From NCBI GenBank assembly GCA_002027195.1, contig MWJO01000046.1, forward strand, positions 1-58,174: DNA of 58,174 nt, read 5' to 3'. Made by a program: the position numbers and the translations under genes. The notes under the pieces were generated by a model. It had not been told where the DNA came from. It did no database searches and saw only the letters and a list, made by a program, of their open reading frames with translations. Shown piece after piece: positions 19,686 through 29,492 of this stretch. This DNA is from Streptomyces sp. GKU 895. GTDB taxonomy: Bacteria > Actinomycetota > Actinomycetes > Streptomycetales > Streptomycetaceae. Positions within the stretch are counted from its first letter, which is position 1; every line of letters starts with the position of its first letter.

Positions 19686-20107
19686 CGCGCCGACAGCACC
19701 TCCGCGGCGTCGGTGGCCGCGGGCCGCAGCACGGTCAGCACGCCGTACGTCGCCGACGCCCCGACCACGGGCACGTACAGCGACCCGAACTGGAACGGCA
19801 GACCCGCCGCGAACTGCGGATAGCGGCGCATCGTCTCCGTGGAGTTCGGCAGCACCACGTCCACCCCGAGCCGGTAGGCGTCGGCGACGGGGAAGGGCCG
19901 GTCGACGTGCAGCCGCCACCAGGGCTTGAACAGCGGCCCCGGCAGCCCGGCCAGCACGGCCAGCCGCAGCACACCCGGGGTGTGCGAGCGCAGGTAGACA
20001 CCGCCGGCGTGACCCCCGGCCGCGCCGATCGCCTCCGTCGAGGCGTCGATCAGCAGCGCGGCCAGCCGTCCCGGCGCCCGGTGCGCGTCCTCGCCGCTCC
20101 CAGTCAT
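19686..20107 (-). pseudogene. N-terminal fragment of a GAF-domain sensor protein
   Basis: Starting at ATG 20107 with AGGCAGGG upstream, about 140 residues form a GAF domain (IDASTEAIGAAGGHAGGVYL through FGSLYVPVVGASATYGVLTV) of the kind that precedes SpoIIE or histidine-kinase modules in Streptomyces. Homology stops abruptly at EVLSARE near 19686, where oxidase sequence begins out of frame. The output domain is therefore lost. A PAS-SpoIIE protein at 21632 may be functionally related, but is intact apart from a point frame break. Confidence 0.7.
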
Positions 20108-20229
20108 CAGCCCTGCCTCGTCGCTGTGCCGCCGCTCGGGCGACACAGCAAGAATGCGCCACGAGACGCCTGCGGCGCACCTGGGCGGAGGGGATTGGTG
20201 GGGGCTCGGGGCGTGGGCCGCGTGCGGTG

Positions 20230-21335
20230 TCAGGTGGACAGGCCCTGGAGGCCCTCGTAGGCCGCTGAGACGATCTCCAGGCCCCGCTGGTCGTTCGCGG
20301 GCTCGCGCATCTGGTTGGTCACGTATGCCACCGCCATACGTGCCGAGGGATCGACCATGACGAGCGAGCCGCCCCACCCGCCCCAGCCGTACGCCGTGCC
20401 GAACAGGCCGTATCCCAGGCCCCACCGCATCGGCATGCCCAGGGTGCGGTCCTCGCCGTCGAACTGCTCCTCCCACGCCCGCCCGGGCCCGGCCGGGGAC
20501 ATCAGCCGGACCGGGCCGATCCCGCCCGCGCAGGCCATCACGGACTGCACGAGAGCCACGGAGCGGGCGTTGCCGTAGCCGTTGGCCGCGGGGATCTCGG
20601 CCCGGCGCCAGGCCGTGCTGTTGGCGTCCCGGACCCGGAGCGCGGTCGCGGTCGTGGGCTTGGGCTCCGCGTTCGGCGCGCTCGCGGTGTAGTCCTCGTC
20701 GTGCCCGGGCGGCGGGACGGCGAGCGCCACACGATGGTCGTCCTCGGGGCCCACGCCGATGCGGAAGTCGGCGCCGATCGGCCCGGCCACCTCCTCGGCG
20801 AAGAACGTGCCCAGGCTGCGGCCGGTGATCCGGCGCACCACCTCGCCCACCAGGAACCCCTGCGTGAGGGAGTGGTATCCGGCCGCGGTCCCCGGCTCCC
20901 ACTGCGGGGCCAGCCCCGCGAGCCGGGCCGTGACGGCGGGCCAGTCGTAGATCTCGGCGACGGGCCGTCGAAGTCGGGCAGGCCCGCGGTGTGCGACAGC
21001 AGATGCCGTACGAGCACCTTGTCCTTGCCCGCCGCGGCGAACTCCGGCCAGTAGCGGGCGACCGGCGCGTCCAGATCGAGTTCGAGGCGGTCCACCAGGA
21101 TGATCGCGGCCAAGGCCGTCATCGTCTTGGTCACCGAGAAGACGTTCGTGATCGTGTCCCGCTCCCAGGGCCTGCTCCGCCCGGCGTCCGCGTGCCCGCC
21201 CCACACGTCCACCACGGGCCTGCCGTCGACGTACACCGCCGCCGAGCCACCGGTGTCGCCCTCGTCCAGGAAGGCGGCCAGCGCGTTGGGCACGGCCATG
21301 AACAGGTCGTCGTACGAACCCTGGATGTCTGCCAT
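20230..21335 (-). CDS. Class C beta-lactamase-like serine hydrolase/esterase, one frame break
   Basis: A roughly 368-residue beta-lactamase-fold hydrolase. The nucleophile motif SVTK lies near residue 68 and the second motif YHSLTQG follows after HLLSHTAGLPDF; these are typical of EstB-like esterases and EstA-type lactamases. No signal peptide is apparent, so it is likely cytosolic. The frame changes around 20961-20970 (DFDGP then VAEIYDW), where one base appears to be missing. Substrates in this family range from esters to D-amino-acid peptides; not deducible here. Confidence 0.8.
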
Positions 21336-21631
21336 GCGCGGAATCTAGCCCCCGGCGAGGGGCGGGCGGCAACCGAATTTCCGGCCGGTGGGCGGGGTGG
21401 AGCCGGCCGGCCCCGTTCACCGGGGAATCCGTGTCCGGCGTGTCTGGCGCGTCCGGCGTATCGAGCGCACCCCGCGTATCCCGCGTATCCCGCGGATCAG
21501 GACGCAGGAGGGCGCCCGCGCCCTGTGAGGGCAGGCCTGCCGGACCCCGCGTCTGCGGCAGATCCACCGGGTGGCCCCGTGGGCCCATATCGTGGGAAGT
21601 GAGGCGATATCGGCAGTGAGGCGGCAGAGCC
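21336..21631. other. Intergenic region with short GC-rich repeats
   Basis: Divergent spacer between the serine hydrolase and the PAS-SpoIIE gene. It contains overlapping short repeats around 21430-21495, notably CGCGTATCC repeated as CGTATCCCGCGTATCCCGCG, and GTGTCCGGCGTGTCTGGCG. No clear promoter or gene is seen. Confidence 0.4.
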
Positions 21632-22860
21632 ATGGCGGACGCTGGGATCGACTACGCAGCGGTGTTCCAGGCGCTGCCCGGCATGGTGGCGGTCCTGACG
21701 CCCGAGCTGGTGTACGTGGACGCCAACGAGGAGTTCGTCCGCATGTCCGGACGCAGCAGGCAGCAGCTCGTCGGCCGCTACCTCTTCGACGTCTTCCCCG
21801 ACAACCCCGAGGACCCGGCCGCCTCCGGCATGCGCAACCTGGCCGCCTCACTGCAGCGCGTCCTGGCCACCGGCGAGCGCGACACCATGGCCGTCCAGCG
21901 TTACGACGTCGAGTCGCTGGAGCAGCCGGGGTGCTGGGAGCAGCGTTACTGGAGCCCGGTCAACGCTCCGGTGTTCGGGCCGGACGGGAAGGTCGCCCTC
22001 CTGGTGCACCGGGTGGAGGAGGTCACCGAGTTCGTCCGTGACCGCGGTGGCCCCGTCGGCACCCGGGCCCGCGCGCTGGAGGCCGAACTGTACATCCGCG
22101 CCCGGGAGTTGCAGGAGGTCAACGAACGGCTGAGAAAGGCCCACGCCCGCGAGCGCGAGGTCGCCCTGGCCCTTCAGGAGGCGATGCTCCCGGCGCCCCG
22201 GCAGGTGCGCGACCACAGAGCCGCCGTACGTTACCGGCCCGCCGTCGGCGCGCTGAACGTCTGCGGCGACTGGTACGACCTCGTGGAACGGATCGGCGGC
22301 GACCGCATCTGCGTCGCGGTCGGCGACGTCGTGGGGCACGGACTGGCGGCGGCCTGTGTGATGGGCCAGCTGCGCAGCGCGCTGAGTGCCGCGTCCCGGG
22401 TGGCCGAGGGGCCCGCGCAGGCCCTGGACGTCCTGGGCCGGTACGCGAACGTCGTCCCCGGCGCCGAGTCCGCCACCGTGGCCACCACGTTCGTCGACTT
22501 CGACGCCCGGACCATCACCTACAGCAGCGCCGGTCATCTCCCACCGGCGCTGGTCCACGCCGACGGCCGGGTGGAGTTCCTCGACGCGGCCACGGACCCG
22601 CCGCTGGACGCCAGCCCCGACCCTGTCTCACGCCCCGAGGCGACGGCCGACTTCCGTACGGGCGACACGCTGGTCCTGTACACCGACGGACTGGTGGAAC
22701 GCCGCCGCGAGGACATCGACGCCGCCTCGCACGCCTGGCGGAGGCCCTCCTGCGGCATCGCGAGGCCGATCCGTCGGCGATGGCGGACGCGGTGCTGCTG
22801 GAACTGCTGCCGACGGAAGGGGCGACGGACGACACGGCGCTGATCGTGGTGCGGCTGTGA
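21632..22860 (+). CDS. PAS domain-containing SpoIIE/PP2C-type phosphatase, one frame break
   Basis: About 409 residues: an N-terminal PAS domain (1-125, ELVYVDANEEFVRMSGRSRQ), a short coiled linker (RARELQEVNERLRKAHARE near 160), then the RsbU/SpoIIE phosphatase domain with metal-binding GDWYD near 211, VGDVVGHGLAAA near 231 and YTDGLVERR near 350. Such proteins dephosphorylate anti-anti-sigma factors in partner-switching pathways. The open frame ends at 22843 after a break near 22721-22730; shifting one base restores ARLAEALLRH and the conserved ending DDTALIVVRL with TGA at 22858-22860. Confidence 0.85.
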
Positions 22861-22907
22861 GGCGGGCGGCACGGTTCTGATCGTCGTACGGCCGTGAGGC
22901 GGTCCGG

Positions 22908-24199
22908 TCAGCGCCCGGTGGTGAGCGCCGGGTCCGTGCGGTCGTCCCCGTCGTTCCCCGTTGTCCTCCTCGTCCCCGACGGCCTCGCCCGCCCCCAGCG
23001 CTCGCCGCGGCAGCAGGAGCGGTGTCGCGAGGAGCAGCAGTCCGGCGGTGGCGACGGCGACGCGCGGGCCGGTGGCGGCGGCGAGCAGGCCCCACAGCGC
23101 GGTGAGCGCGGCGATGGACAGCTTGACCGTGATGGACCAGGCGGACAGCGTCCGGGCGAGGCGGTCGGCCGGGGTGCGCTCCAGCCGGTAGGGCCAGGAC
23201 GGGCGTGAACACGGCCGCGCAGGTGATCAGCCCGAACTCCACGGCCATGACGAGGACCAGCCCCGCCGCTCCGGGCCCGACGAAGGCCAGACCCAGTCCC
23301 CAGCACGCCCGCAGCGTGCCGGCGACGAGCAGGACCCTGCGCTGACCGAACCGGGTGACCAGGCGCCGGGACAGCCGCGATCCGATCAGGCCGCCCAGGC
23401 ACGGCAGGGCGAAGGCGAGCCCGTACTGCCAGGGCGTGAAGTGGAGACGGCCGAGCATGAGGACGGCGAGGGGCGGCTGGGCCGCCATGATCAGGCCGTT
23501 CACGAGGGCGTTGTTGAAGAACAGGGGGCGCAGCGTCGCGTGGGTGAGGAGGAAGCGCCAGCCGTGGAGGAGGTCGCCGGCCCGGAGCTTCGCGCTGTCC
23601 GGGCGGGGTGAGGGCCGGGGCTCGGTGCCGCCCATGGCGCGGATCCCTCCGGCCGAGAGCAGGAAGCTGACCGCGTTGGCGGCGATGGTCGTCACCGGCC
23701 CGAACACGGCGACGACGGCACCGCCGAGCGGCGGGCCCACCATGGTGGTGCTCCAGGTCGTCGCCTCGAACCGCCCGTTGGCGACGAGCAGGTCCTCCCG
23801 CGGCACCAGCGCCTTGAGGCACGCGCCGGACGCCGCGGTGAAGGTGATGTCGGCCGCGGCGACGAGCACCGACACAACCAGGAGTTGTCCGAACGTCAGC
23901 CGGCCGAGGGCGAACGCGACCGGGATCGTCATCAGCGCGGCGAACCGGACCAGGTCCATCCCGATCATCACCGGCCGTTTCCGGCGGAACTCCACCCACG
24001 GCCCCAGCGGCACCGCCACCACCGCCCCGACCGCGAGCCCGGCCGCCGACAGCGCGGACACCTGGGCCGGCCCGGTGTGCAGGACGAGGATCGCGACCAG
24101 CGCGAACGCGTCGAAGGCGAGCCAGGTGCCGAGCGCGCTGACCCCGTAGGCCGCCCACAGCCACCCGAAGGACCGCCCGAGCGAACGTCTCGCCCCCAT
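22908..24199 (-). CDS. MFS transporter (enterobactin-exporter-like), frame break near the 3' end
   Basis: A twelve-helix-type major facilitator of the EntS-like group: hydrophobic segments follow from GWLWAAYGVSALGTWLAFDAFA through the middle loop at about residues 185-205. The ATG at 24199 has GAGAGGCGG upstream. The frame breaks near 23186-23195; translation resumes as YRLERTPADRLARTLSAWSITVKL, a conserved last-helices region. A second change near 22930 would be needed to reach the TGA at 22908, so the exact C-terminus is uncertain. It is divergent from a LysR gene that probably controls it. Confidence 0.8.
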
Positions 24200-24280
24200 G
24201 CACCGCACCGCCTCTCGCCGACCCCGCACATCCAACCGGGCCGGGCCGCGCGGATCAAACAACCGCCACGCGGCCCGGAC

Positions 24281-24295
24281 ACAACCAATGGTTGT
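24281..24295. promoter_or_regulatory. LysR-type operator palindrome
   Basis: ACAACCAATGGTTGT is a perfect 7+1+7 inverted repeat in the 105-bp gap between the divergent MFS and LysR genes. A related half-site AACAACCG lies at 24258-24265. The position, ten bases before the LysR start, fits autorepression plus control of the transporter. Confidence 0.65.
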
Positions 24296-24304
24296 GGCTC
24301 TACG

Positions 24305-25241
24305 ATGGCGGCCATGGACCTCGTCGGTGTGCGCACGTTCGTGACGGCCGCGGACGCCGGACGTTTCCAGGACGCGCCGCGACCCTGTCGATCACCCAGC
24401 AGGCGGTCTCCAAACGCGTCGCCGCGCTCGAGAAGGACCTGGCTGTACGGCTGTTCACCCGCACGGCCAGAGGAGTGCGGCTCACCATCGACGGCCAGGC
24501 GTTCCTGCCCCACGCCCGGGCCCTCCTCGACGCCGAGGAACGGGCCGTCGCCTCCGTGCGACCCGGCCGCCGCGCGCTGCGCGTGGACGTCATCGGGCGC
24601 CGGCTGGCCCCGGCGGACGTCCTGCGCGGCTTCCATCGCGCCCATCCGGACGTCGAACTGGACGTGGTGACCCTCTTCGACGCCAAAGAGGCCTTCGCAG
24701 CGGTCCGCTCCGGCACGATCGACGCGTCCTTCCGCGCCGTCACCCTCCCCGCCCGCAGGCTCCCCGACGGCATCGCCACCGCCCGCGTCCACGACGAGCC
24801 CGTACAGCTGCTGACCGGCCCGCGACACGCGCTCGCCGCGGCCCGCTCCGTCACCCCGGACCGGCTCGTCGGCCACCGGATCTGGATGCCGGGCCTCGTC
24901 GACGGCACCGAGTGGGCCGCCTACTACGGCGACTTCGCCGCCGCGTTCGGCCTCACCATCGAGGCCACCGGACCCGACTTCGGCACCGACCCGCTCCTGG
25001 ACACCATCGCCGACTCGCCCTCCCTGGCCACCCTCGTCGGCGCGCAGACCCGCCTTGGCTGGCCCGCCGACCACGACCTGTGCCGCATCGCCCTGCACGA
25101 CCCGATGCCGGTCTACCCGCACTCCCTGATCTGGCGCGCGACAACCCCCACCCGGCCCTCACCGCCCTGCGCGCCCACCTCGACGCCGCCCGGCAGGGGC
25201 ACGGCACCCGGCAGGTCTGGACGCCGCACTGGGCGCAGTGA
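24305..25241 (+). CDS. LysR-family transcriptional regulator, two frame breaks
   Basis: N-terminal winged helix (MDLVGVRTFVTAADAGRF, then TLSITQQAVSKRVAALEKDLAVRLFTRTARGV) followed by a substrate-binding domain. The first break is near 24370-24380, the second near 25135-25141, after which the conserved end DNPHPALTALRAHL runs to TGA 25239-25241. Each is repaired by one added base. Start ATG 24305 or the second ATG 24314 (MDLVGV) are both possible. It is divergent from the MFS transporter and likely responds to a compound that the transporter exports. Confidence 0.8.
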
Positions 25242-25335
25242 ACGTCACTGGGCCGGATGCAGCAGCACAAGAAGCAGGTGACGGGCGGGGGCGGACAGGC
25301 TGGACCGCAGTCAAGCCCACCCCCGGGAGCCCTCG

Positions 25336-26507
25336 ATGCCTCTGCGTTCCAGCCTGCGCGCCGCCTCCGTGGCGGCCCTCTGCGTGGCCGTACTGACCCC
25401 GGTCACCGCCTCCGGCCCCGCGTCCGCGACACCGACGCGCGGCGACGACCACCGACTCCAGGAGCAGCTCGACCGGTTCGTCCGCAGCGAGGGCGGCCCA
25501 CCCGCCGTCATCGCCGTCCTGGACTACGGCAGAAAGACCCGCGTCCTCACCGCGGCGCCGCCGACGTCCGCACCGGCCGCCCGCCCCGCCCGGACGACCA
25601 CATGCGCATCGCCAGCACGGCCAAGGCCTTCAGTGGTGCCGTCGCCCTTGCCCTGGCCGACCGCGGCGCACTGGACCTCGACGACACCCTGCGCCACCGC
25701 CTGCCCCAACTGCCCAAGGCGTGGGGCGCGGTGACCCTGCGCCAACTGCTCCAGCACACCAGCGGGCTGCCGGACTACTCCGAGAGCCCCGCGTTCCGAG
25801 CCGAGATCATCGCCGACCCACGCCACCACTTCGACTCCCGCCGCCTGCTCGACTACGTGGCCGACGAGCCGCTCCGCTTCACCCCGGGCAGCCGCTACCA
25901 GTACTCCAACTCCGACAACATCGCCGTCGCGCTGATCGCCGAGGCGGCGACCGGAACACGGTACGAACGCCTCCTGCGCGACCTCGTCTACACGCCGCTC
26001 GGCCTCCACCGCACGAGCCTTCCGCAGGGCTACCGCATGCCGAAGCCCTACATGCACGGCTACGCCGTCGAGCCGGGGGCCGCCCCGGAGGACGTCAGCG
26101 AGGTGCTGGGCATGTCCGGCGTGTGGGCCTCCGGAGGCATCGTCTCCACGCCGGCCGACATGACCCGTTTCATCCAGGGCTACGTCGGCGGGGCGCTCTT
26201 CGGCGGGCGCGAGATCCACGCGCAGCGGCGGTGGATCGAGGGCTCCTCCGAGCCCGCGGGGCCGGGACACAACCGGGCGGGACTGGCGCTCTTCCGGTAC
26301 GACACCCGGTGCGGTGCCGTGTTCGGCCACACCGGCAACACCCTCGGCTACACGCAGTTCGTCGCGGCCACCCCGGACGGGCGGCGCTCGGTGACGTTCT
26401 CCGCCACGACCCAGATCAACAAGGCCACGGACGCCGCCCAGGTGGAGCGCATGCGCAAGATCGAGGAGAACCTGGTCTGCGCCCTGGTGCGCGGCCCGCA
26501 CGCCTAG
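25336..26507 (+). CDS. Secreted beta-lactamase/D-alanyl-D-alanine carboxypeptidase-type serine hydrolase, one frame break
   Basis: The N-terminus has a signal peptide (basic start, hydrophobic AASVAALCVAVLTPV, likely cleavage after ASA near 31). The nucleophile motif STAK follows in the second frame, then HTSGLPDYSE and the Tyr motif YSNSDN, and HTGNTLGY near the end. These mark an extracellular serine peptidase or hydrolase of family S12. The frame changes near 25551-25562 between VLTA and ADVRTGRPP, one base short. No operon partner is evident. Confidence 0.8.
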
Positions 26508-26556
26508 CGGAAATCCCCGTGCTCAGTGTGTCGCCGCCGACCTACTGTGTGCCGTT

Positions 26557-27750
26557 GTGGACGACGGGACAGGGGTGGGCGGCGGCGTGGGACACGCGGT
26601 CTGGGAGCGGGGTTTCCCGGTGCGGTATCTGCTGGTGCAGGTGGACGCGGACCTCGAGGAGGAGTACTGGGGGCGGTGCGCCGGCGTCGAGGGACTTTTC
26701 GTCGACAAGCCGCCGCCCCGGCGTGAGGTCCTGACCCTGCGCGGCTGCGCGCCGGACGGCCCGCTGCGGGACGCGCTGGCGCCGGACGGCGAGGCGACCG
26801 CGCTGCTGGGTGAGGTGTGCGTGGAGGTCTGGGACGAGGAACAGCCGATGCAGTGGTGGTCCCTCGTCGACACCGTGGTGCTGGCCCACCGGCCGAACGC
26901 GGATGATCCGGGGCTGGTCGACGTCGTCGTGGGCGCCGGGGTCGAGGAGGAATGGCAGTGGCAGCACACCCTGCCCGCCGAGCCGGTGTTCAAGATGTTC
27001 ACCGGCCCCCGCAGCCTTCCGTCCGCCGGGCAATGCCGTGAGATCGACGGCCTGTTCGTGCCGCGCCACGGCCACCCCGCCGTGCCGCTGCACCTCATCG
27101 GCTGCGAGCCCGCCGAGCCGCTGCTCACGGTGCTGCACCGGCGGCGCAAGTACGACCAGGACCGGGTGGAGCTGCGGGCGCTCGACCGGAACGGCCGGGA
27201 GATGTACCGGCTGCCCGTGCATCTGCGCATCGAGACGGCACGCCCCTCCGTCCTCGGCGCCGACCTCTTCGACATCAAGCTCACCGACGGCGGCCCCGAA
27301 CGGCCCACGACGGCGGCGCGGCCGGTCTGGGAGACCTGGTACCGGGGCGTCCCGGCGACCCGCAACCTCTGGGCGCCGTACGGCACCGAGGGCAGACAGG
27401 AGTGGCTCGACCTGACGACTCCCGACCCGAGTGCACAGGGCCCGGACCGCTCCGGTGGTGTCCACCATCTCGACGGCCGGTTCGTCACCGACCGGCCCGG
27501 CCTGTACTGCGCGCTGGCCGAGGCGCTGGTCGGACCGGGAGGGTACTTCGGGCGGGAGTGGAACGCGTTCAAGGACTGCCTGGGCGGCGGCTTCGGCATC
27601 GCCCCGCCCTTCACGCTGGTCTGGCACGACTCCCAGGTGGCGCGAGAGGCGTTCGCGGACGTGTTCCCCGACCCCGAGTCGGAGCTGACCTACTTCGAGG
27701 ACATCGTGTGCCTCCTGGAGTCGCGCGGCGCCACGGTCACCCTCCGCTAG
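26557..27750 (+). CDS. Uncharacterised protein with C-terminal barstar-like domain
   Basis: A 397-residue cytosolic protein. The last 90 residues resemble barstar, the barnase inhibitor: HHLDGRFVTDRPGLYCALAE, a glycine-rich GPGGYFGREWNAFKDCLGG, and the end TYFEDIVCLLESRGATVTL. The N-terminal 300 residues contain several beta-rich, Trp- and Glu-rich segments that I do not recognise. No ribonuclease toxin gene is adjacent, so this may be an orphan immunity or RNase-regulating protein. The GTG at 26557 is poorly supported by an RBS; a later start is possible. It overlaps the convergent methyltransferase by 14 bp. Confidence 0.7.
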   Translation: MDDGTGVGGGVGHAVWERGFPVRYLLVQVDADLEEEYWGRCAGVEGLFVDKPPPRREVLTLRGCAPDGPLRDALAPDGEATALLGEVCVEVWDEEQPMQWWSLVDTVVLAHRPNADDPGLVDVVVGAGVEEEWQWQHTLPAEPVFKMFTGPRSLPSAGQCREIDGLFVPRHGHPAVPLHLIGCEPAEPLLTVLHRRRKYDQDRVELRALDRNGREMYRLPVHLRIETARPSVLGADLFDIKLTDGGPERPTTAARPVWETWYRGVPATRNLWAPYGTEGRQEWLDLTTPDPSAQGPDRSGGVHHLDGRFVTDRPGLYCALAEALVGPGGYFGREWNAFKDCLGGGFGIAPPFTLVWHDSQVAREAFADVFPDPESELTYFEDIVCLLESRGATVTLR

Positions 27751-28541
27751 CTCCCGGCTTGCGTCCCCGTACGGCCCAGGCGCGAGCCGTGAGGGCGATC
27801 GTCCCGTCCGCCCGCGCCGGCAGCCGTTCGTGCAGCGCCCGCCGCAGCCGCTCGCGGACATCGGGGGAGAGGGCGGCGACGTACCCGGGTGCCGGGCCCT
27901 GGCCGGACAGGAACGGCCTCCACAGGTCGTCGAAGTCCGTGAACAGGGTGGGAATCTCGACCGGGGCGACCGTCACCTCGGTCAGCCCCGCTCCGGTCCA
28001 CAGCGGACGCAGCGCGGACGGACGGCAGAGCGGGAAGCGGCGACCCTCGTCATGGGCCGCGGCCGACGGGTCGACCGTGGTCGCGGCGGCCCAGAAGTGG
28101 TGCAGGAACCCCATGCCCTCGCCGTAGTCCCACACGTACGCGGCCACCACGCCACCCGGCCGCACCACCCGCGCCGCCTCCGCCAGCGCGAGGCCGGGAT
28201 CGGGAAGGAAGTTGAGCACCAGCCCGCTGACGGCCGCGTCGAAGACCCGTCCGCCGGCAGCGCCTGGGCGTCCGCCACGGCGATCCGGGCGGGCGGGGAG
28301 CGGCGGCGCGCGCCGTCGCCGCGAACCCGGCGGACCGCTCCACGCCCAGCAGCGCCCGGGCCGGCACCGGCGGCCACCGCCGAGGTCAGCGCCCCGAACC
28401 GCAGCCGATGTCCAGCCACCGGGCCTCGGGCGGACAGCCCAGCCACCGGACGAACGTGTCGGCCACCCGTCGGCTCCACCGGCCCATGTACCGCTCGTAG
28501 GCGTCGCCGACGGCCCACACGTCGAAGCTCCGCTCGCTCAC
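27737..28541 (-). CDS. SAM-dependent methyltransferase (class I), several frame breaks
   Basis: The N-terminus ARWLDIGCGSG is the SAM-binding motif I; after it the coding signal moves through three frames (GVERSAGFAATARAA, then IAVADAQALPADG, then LVLNFLPDPGLALAEAARVVRPGG). The C-terminal part is continuous from 28219 to TGA 27737. Breaks lie near 28392, 28365, 28300 and 28255, each a single base. The substrate is unknown; it looks like the ubiquinone/menaquinone-type methyltransferase_11 group. The GTG at 28541 has GGAGG upstream and overlaps the EamA stop as GTGA, so the two genes form an operon. Confidence 0.7.
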
Positions 28542-29452
28542 CCCTCCACCTTGCCCTGTCTCAGGGGGCGTTGCAGGTCGCGGGCACGGGCCCGGGGCAC
28601 CGGTCTCGCGCGTCCCGGTCGGCCGAGCGCGACCCCGAGCAGCACCAGCCCCAGACCGCACAGCTGCCGCACGGTCAGCGCCTCGCCCGCCACCACCGTG
28701 CCGAGCAGGACACCGGTCACGGGATTGAGCAGCCCTATGAGCCCGACCGTCCCCGCGGGCAGGTGCCGCAGCCCGGCGAACCACACCGTGAAGGCCAGTG
28801 CCGTGGCGACGACGGACACGTACGCGAAGGCGAGCAGCGACGGTGCGGACAGGGCGGGCGGCGGGCCCTCCACGGCCGCCGCGACCGGCAGCAGGAACAG
28901 TGCCCCGGCGGTGAGCTGCCAGGCGGTCGAGGCGAGCACCGCGCCACCGGCGTTCCACCGCTTGGTCAGGATGTGGCCGAACGCCGACACCAGCATGGCC
29001 CCGCCCGAGGCCAGCACCCCCGGCACGCTCACCCCCTCCGCGCCGGTGAACAGCATCAGACAGACTCCGGCGAGCCCGATCGCGGCGCCGGTGAGATGCG
29101 CGGCGCCGGGCCGCTCGGCGACCAGGGACCAGGCGATGAGCATCATCGTCAGCGGGGACACCGCCATGACGGTCGAGGCCACACTCGTCGGCAGCAGCTG
29201 CGAGGCGGCGTAGACGAGGACGAAGAACACGCTCACGTTCAGCAGCCCGAGCACTGCCGAGCGCCACCACCACACCCCGTGCGGCCGCCGCCGGGCGAGG
29301 GCCAGCAGCACCAGACCGGCGGGCAGTGCCCGCAGCGCGGCCCCGTACAGCGGGCTGTCCGTCGGGAGGAACTCGTGGGTGACGTAGTAGTTGGTGCCCC
29401 ACGCCACCGGTGCCACCGCCGTCAGCGCCACCCATCGGGAATTGGCTTCCAT
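28538..29452 (-). CDS. EamA/DMT-family transporter
   Basis: A 304-residue drug/metabolite transporter with ten hydrophobic segments and two EamA repeats; the second repeat shows LLNPVTGVLLGTVVAGEALTVRQL, a conserved signature. It probably exports a small metabolite or drug. The ATG at 29452 sits inside a perfect palindrome that is likely a MarR operator, so repression would block both transcription and initiation. It is divergent from the MarR gene and leads into the methyltransferase gene. Confidence 0.85.
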   Translation of the reverse strand: MEANSRWVALTAVAPVAWGTNYYVTHEFLPTDSPLYGAALRALPAGLVLLALARRRPHGVWWWRSAVLGLLNVSVFFVLVYAASQLLPTSVASTVMAVSPLTMMLIAWSLVAERPGAAHLTGAAIGLAGVCLMLFTGAEGVSVPGVLASGGAMLVSAFGHILTKRWNAGGAVLASTAWQLTAGALFLLPVAAAVEGPPPALSAPSLLAFAYVSVVATALAFTVWFAGLRHLPAGTVGLIGLLNPVTGVLLGTVVAGEALTVRQLCGLGLVLLGVALGRPGRARPVPRARARDLQRPLRQGKVEG

Positions 29453-29462
29453 GGAAGCCAAT
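29441..29462. promoter_or_regulatory. MarR operator 1, perfect 22-bp palindrome
   Basis: Half-site ATTGGCTTCCA is followed directly by its exact reverse complement. The centre (29451/29452) coincides with the start codon of the EamA gene. It is probably bound by the adjacent MarR protein. Confidence 0.75.
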
Positions 29463-29463
29463 A

Positions 29464-29481
29464 TAACTTCCCGGGAAGCTA
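29464..29481. promoter_or_regulatory. MarR operator 2, near-perfect palindrome
   Basis: TAACTTCCCGGGAAGCTA shares the CTTCC/GGAAG core and flanking TTA/TAA with operator 1. Its centre (29472/29473) is 21 bp from that of operator 1, two helical turns, so both sites face the same side of the DNA. It lies just upstream of the MarR start. Confidence 0.7.
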
Positions 29482-29492
29482 ATATGAGGTCC

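Noticed and set aside
29441..29483. Insertion-sequence terminal repeats at the palindromes
   Set aside because: No transposase gene or target duplication nearby; position between divergent MarR and EamA genes explains them as operators.
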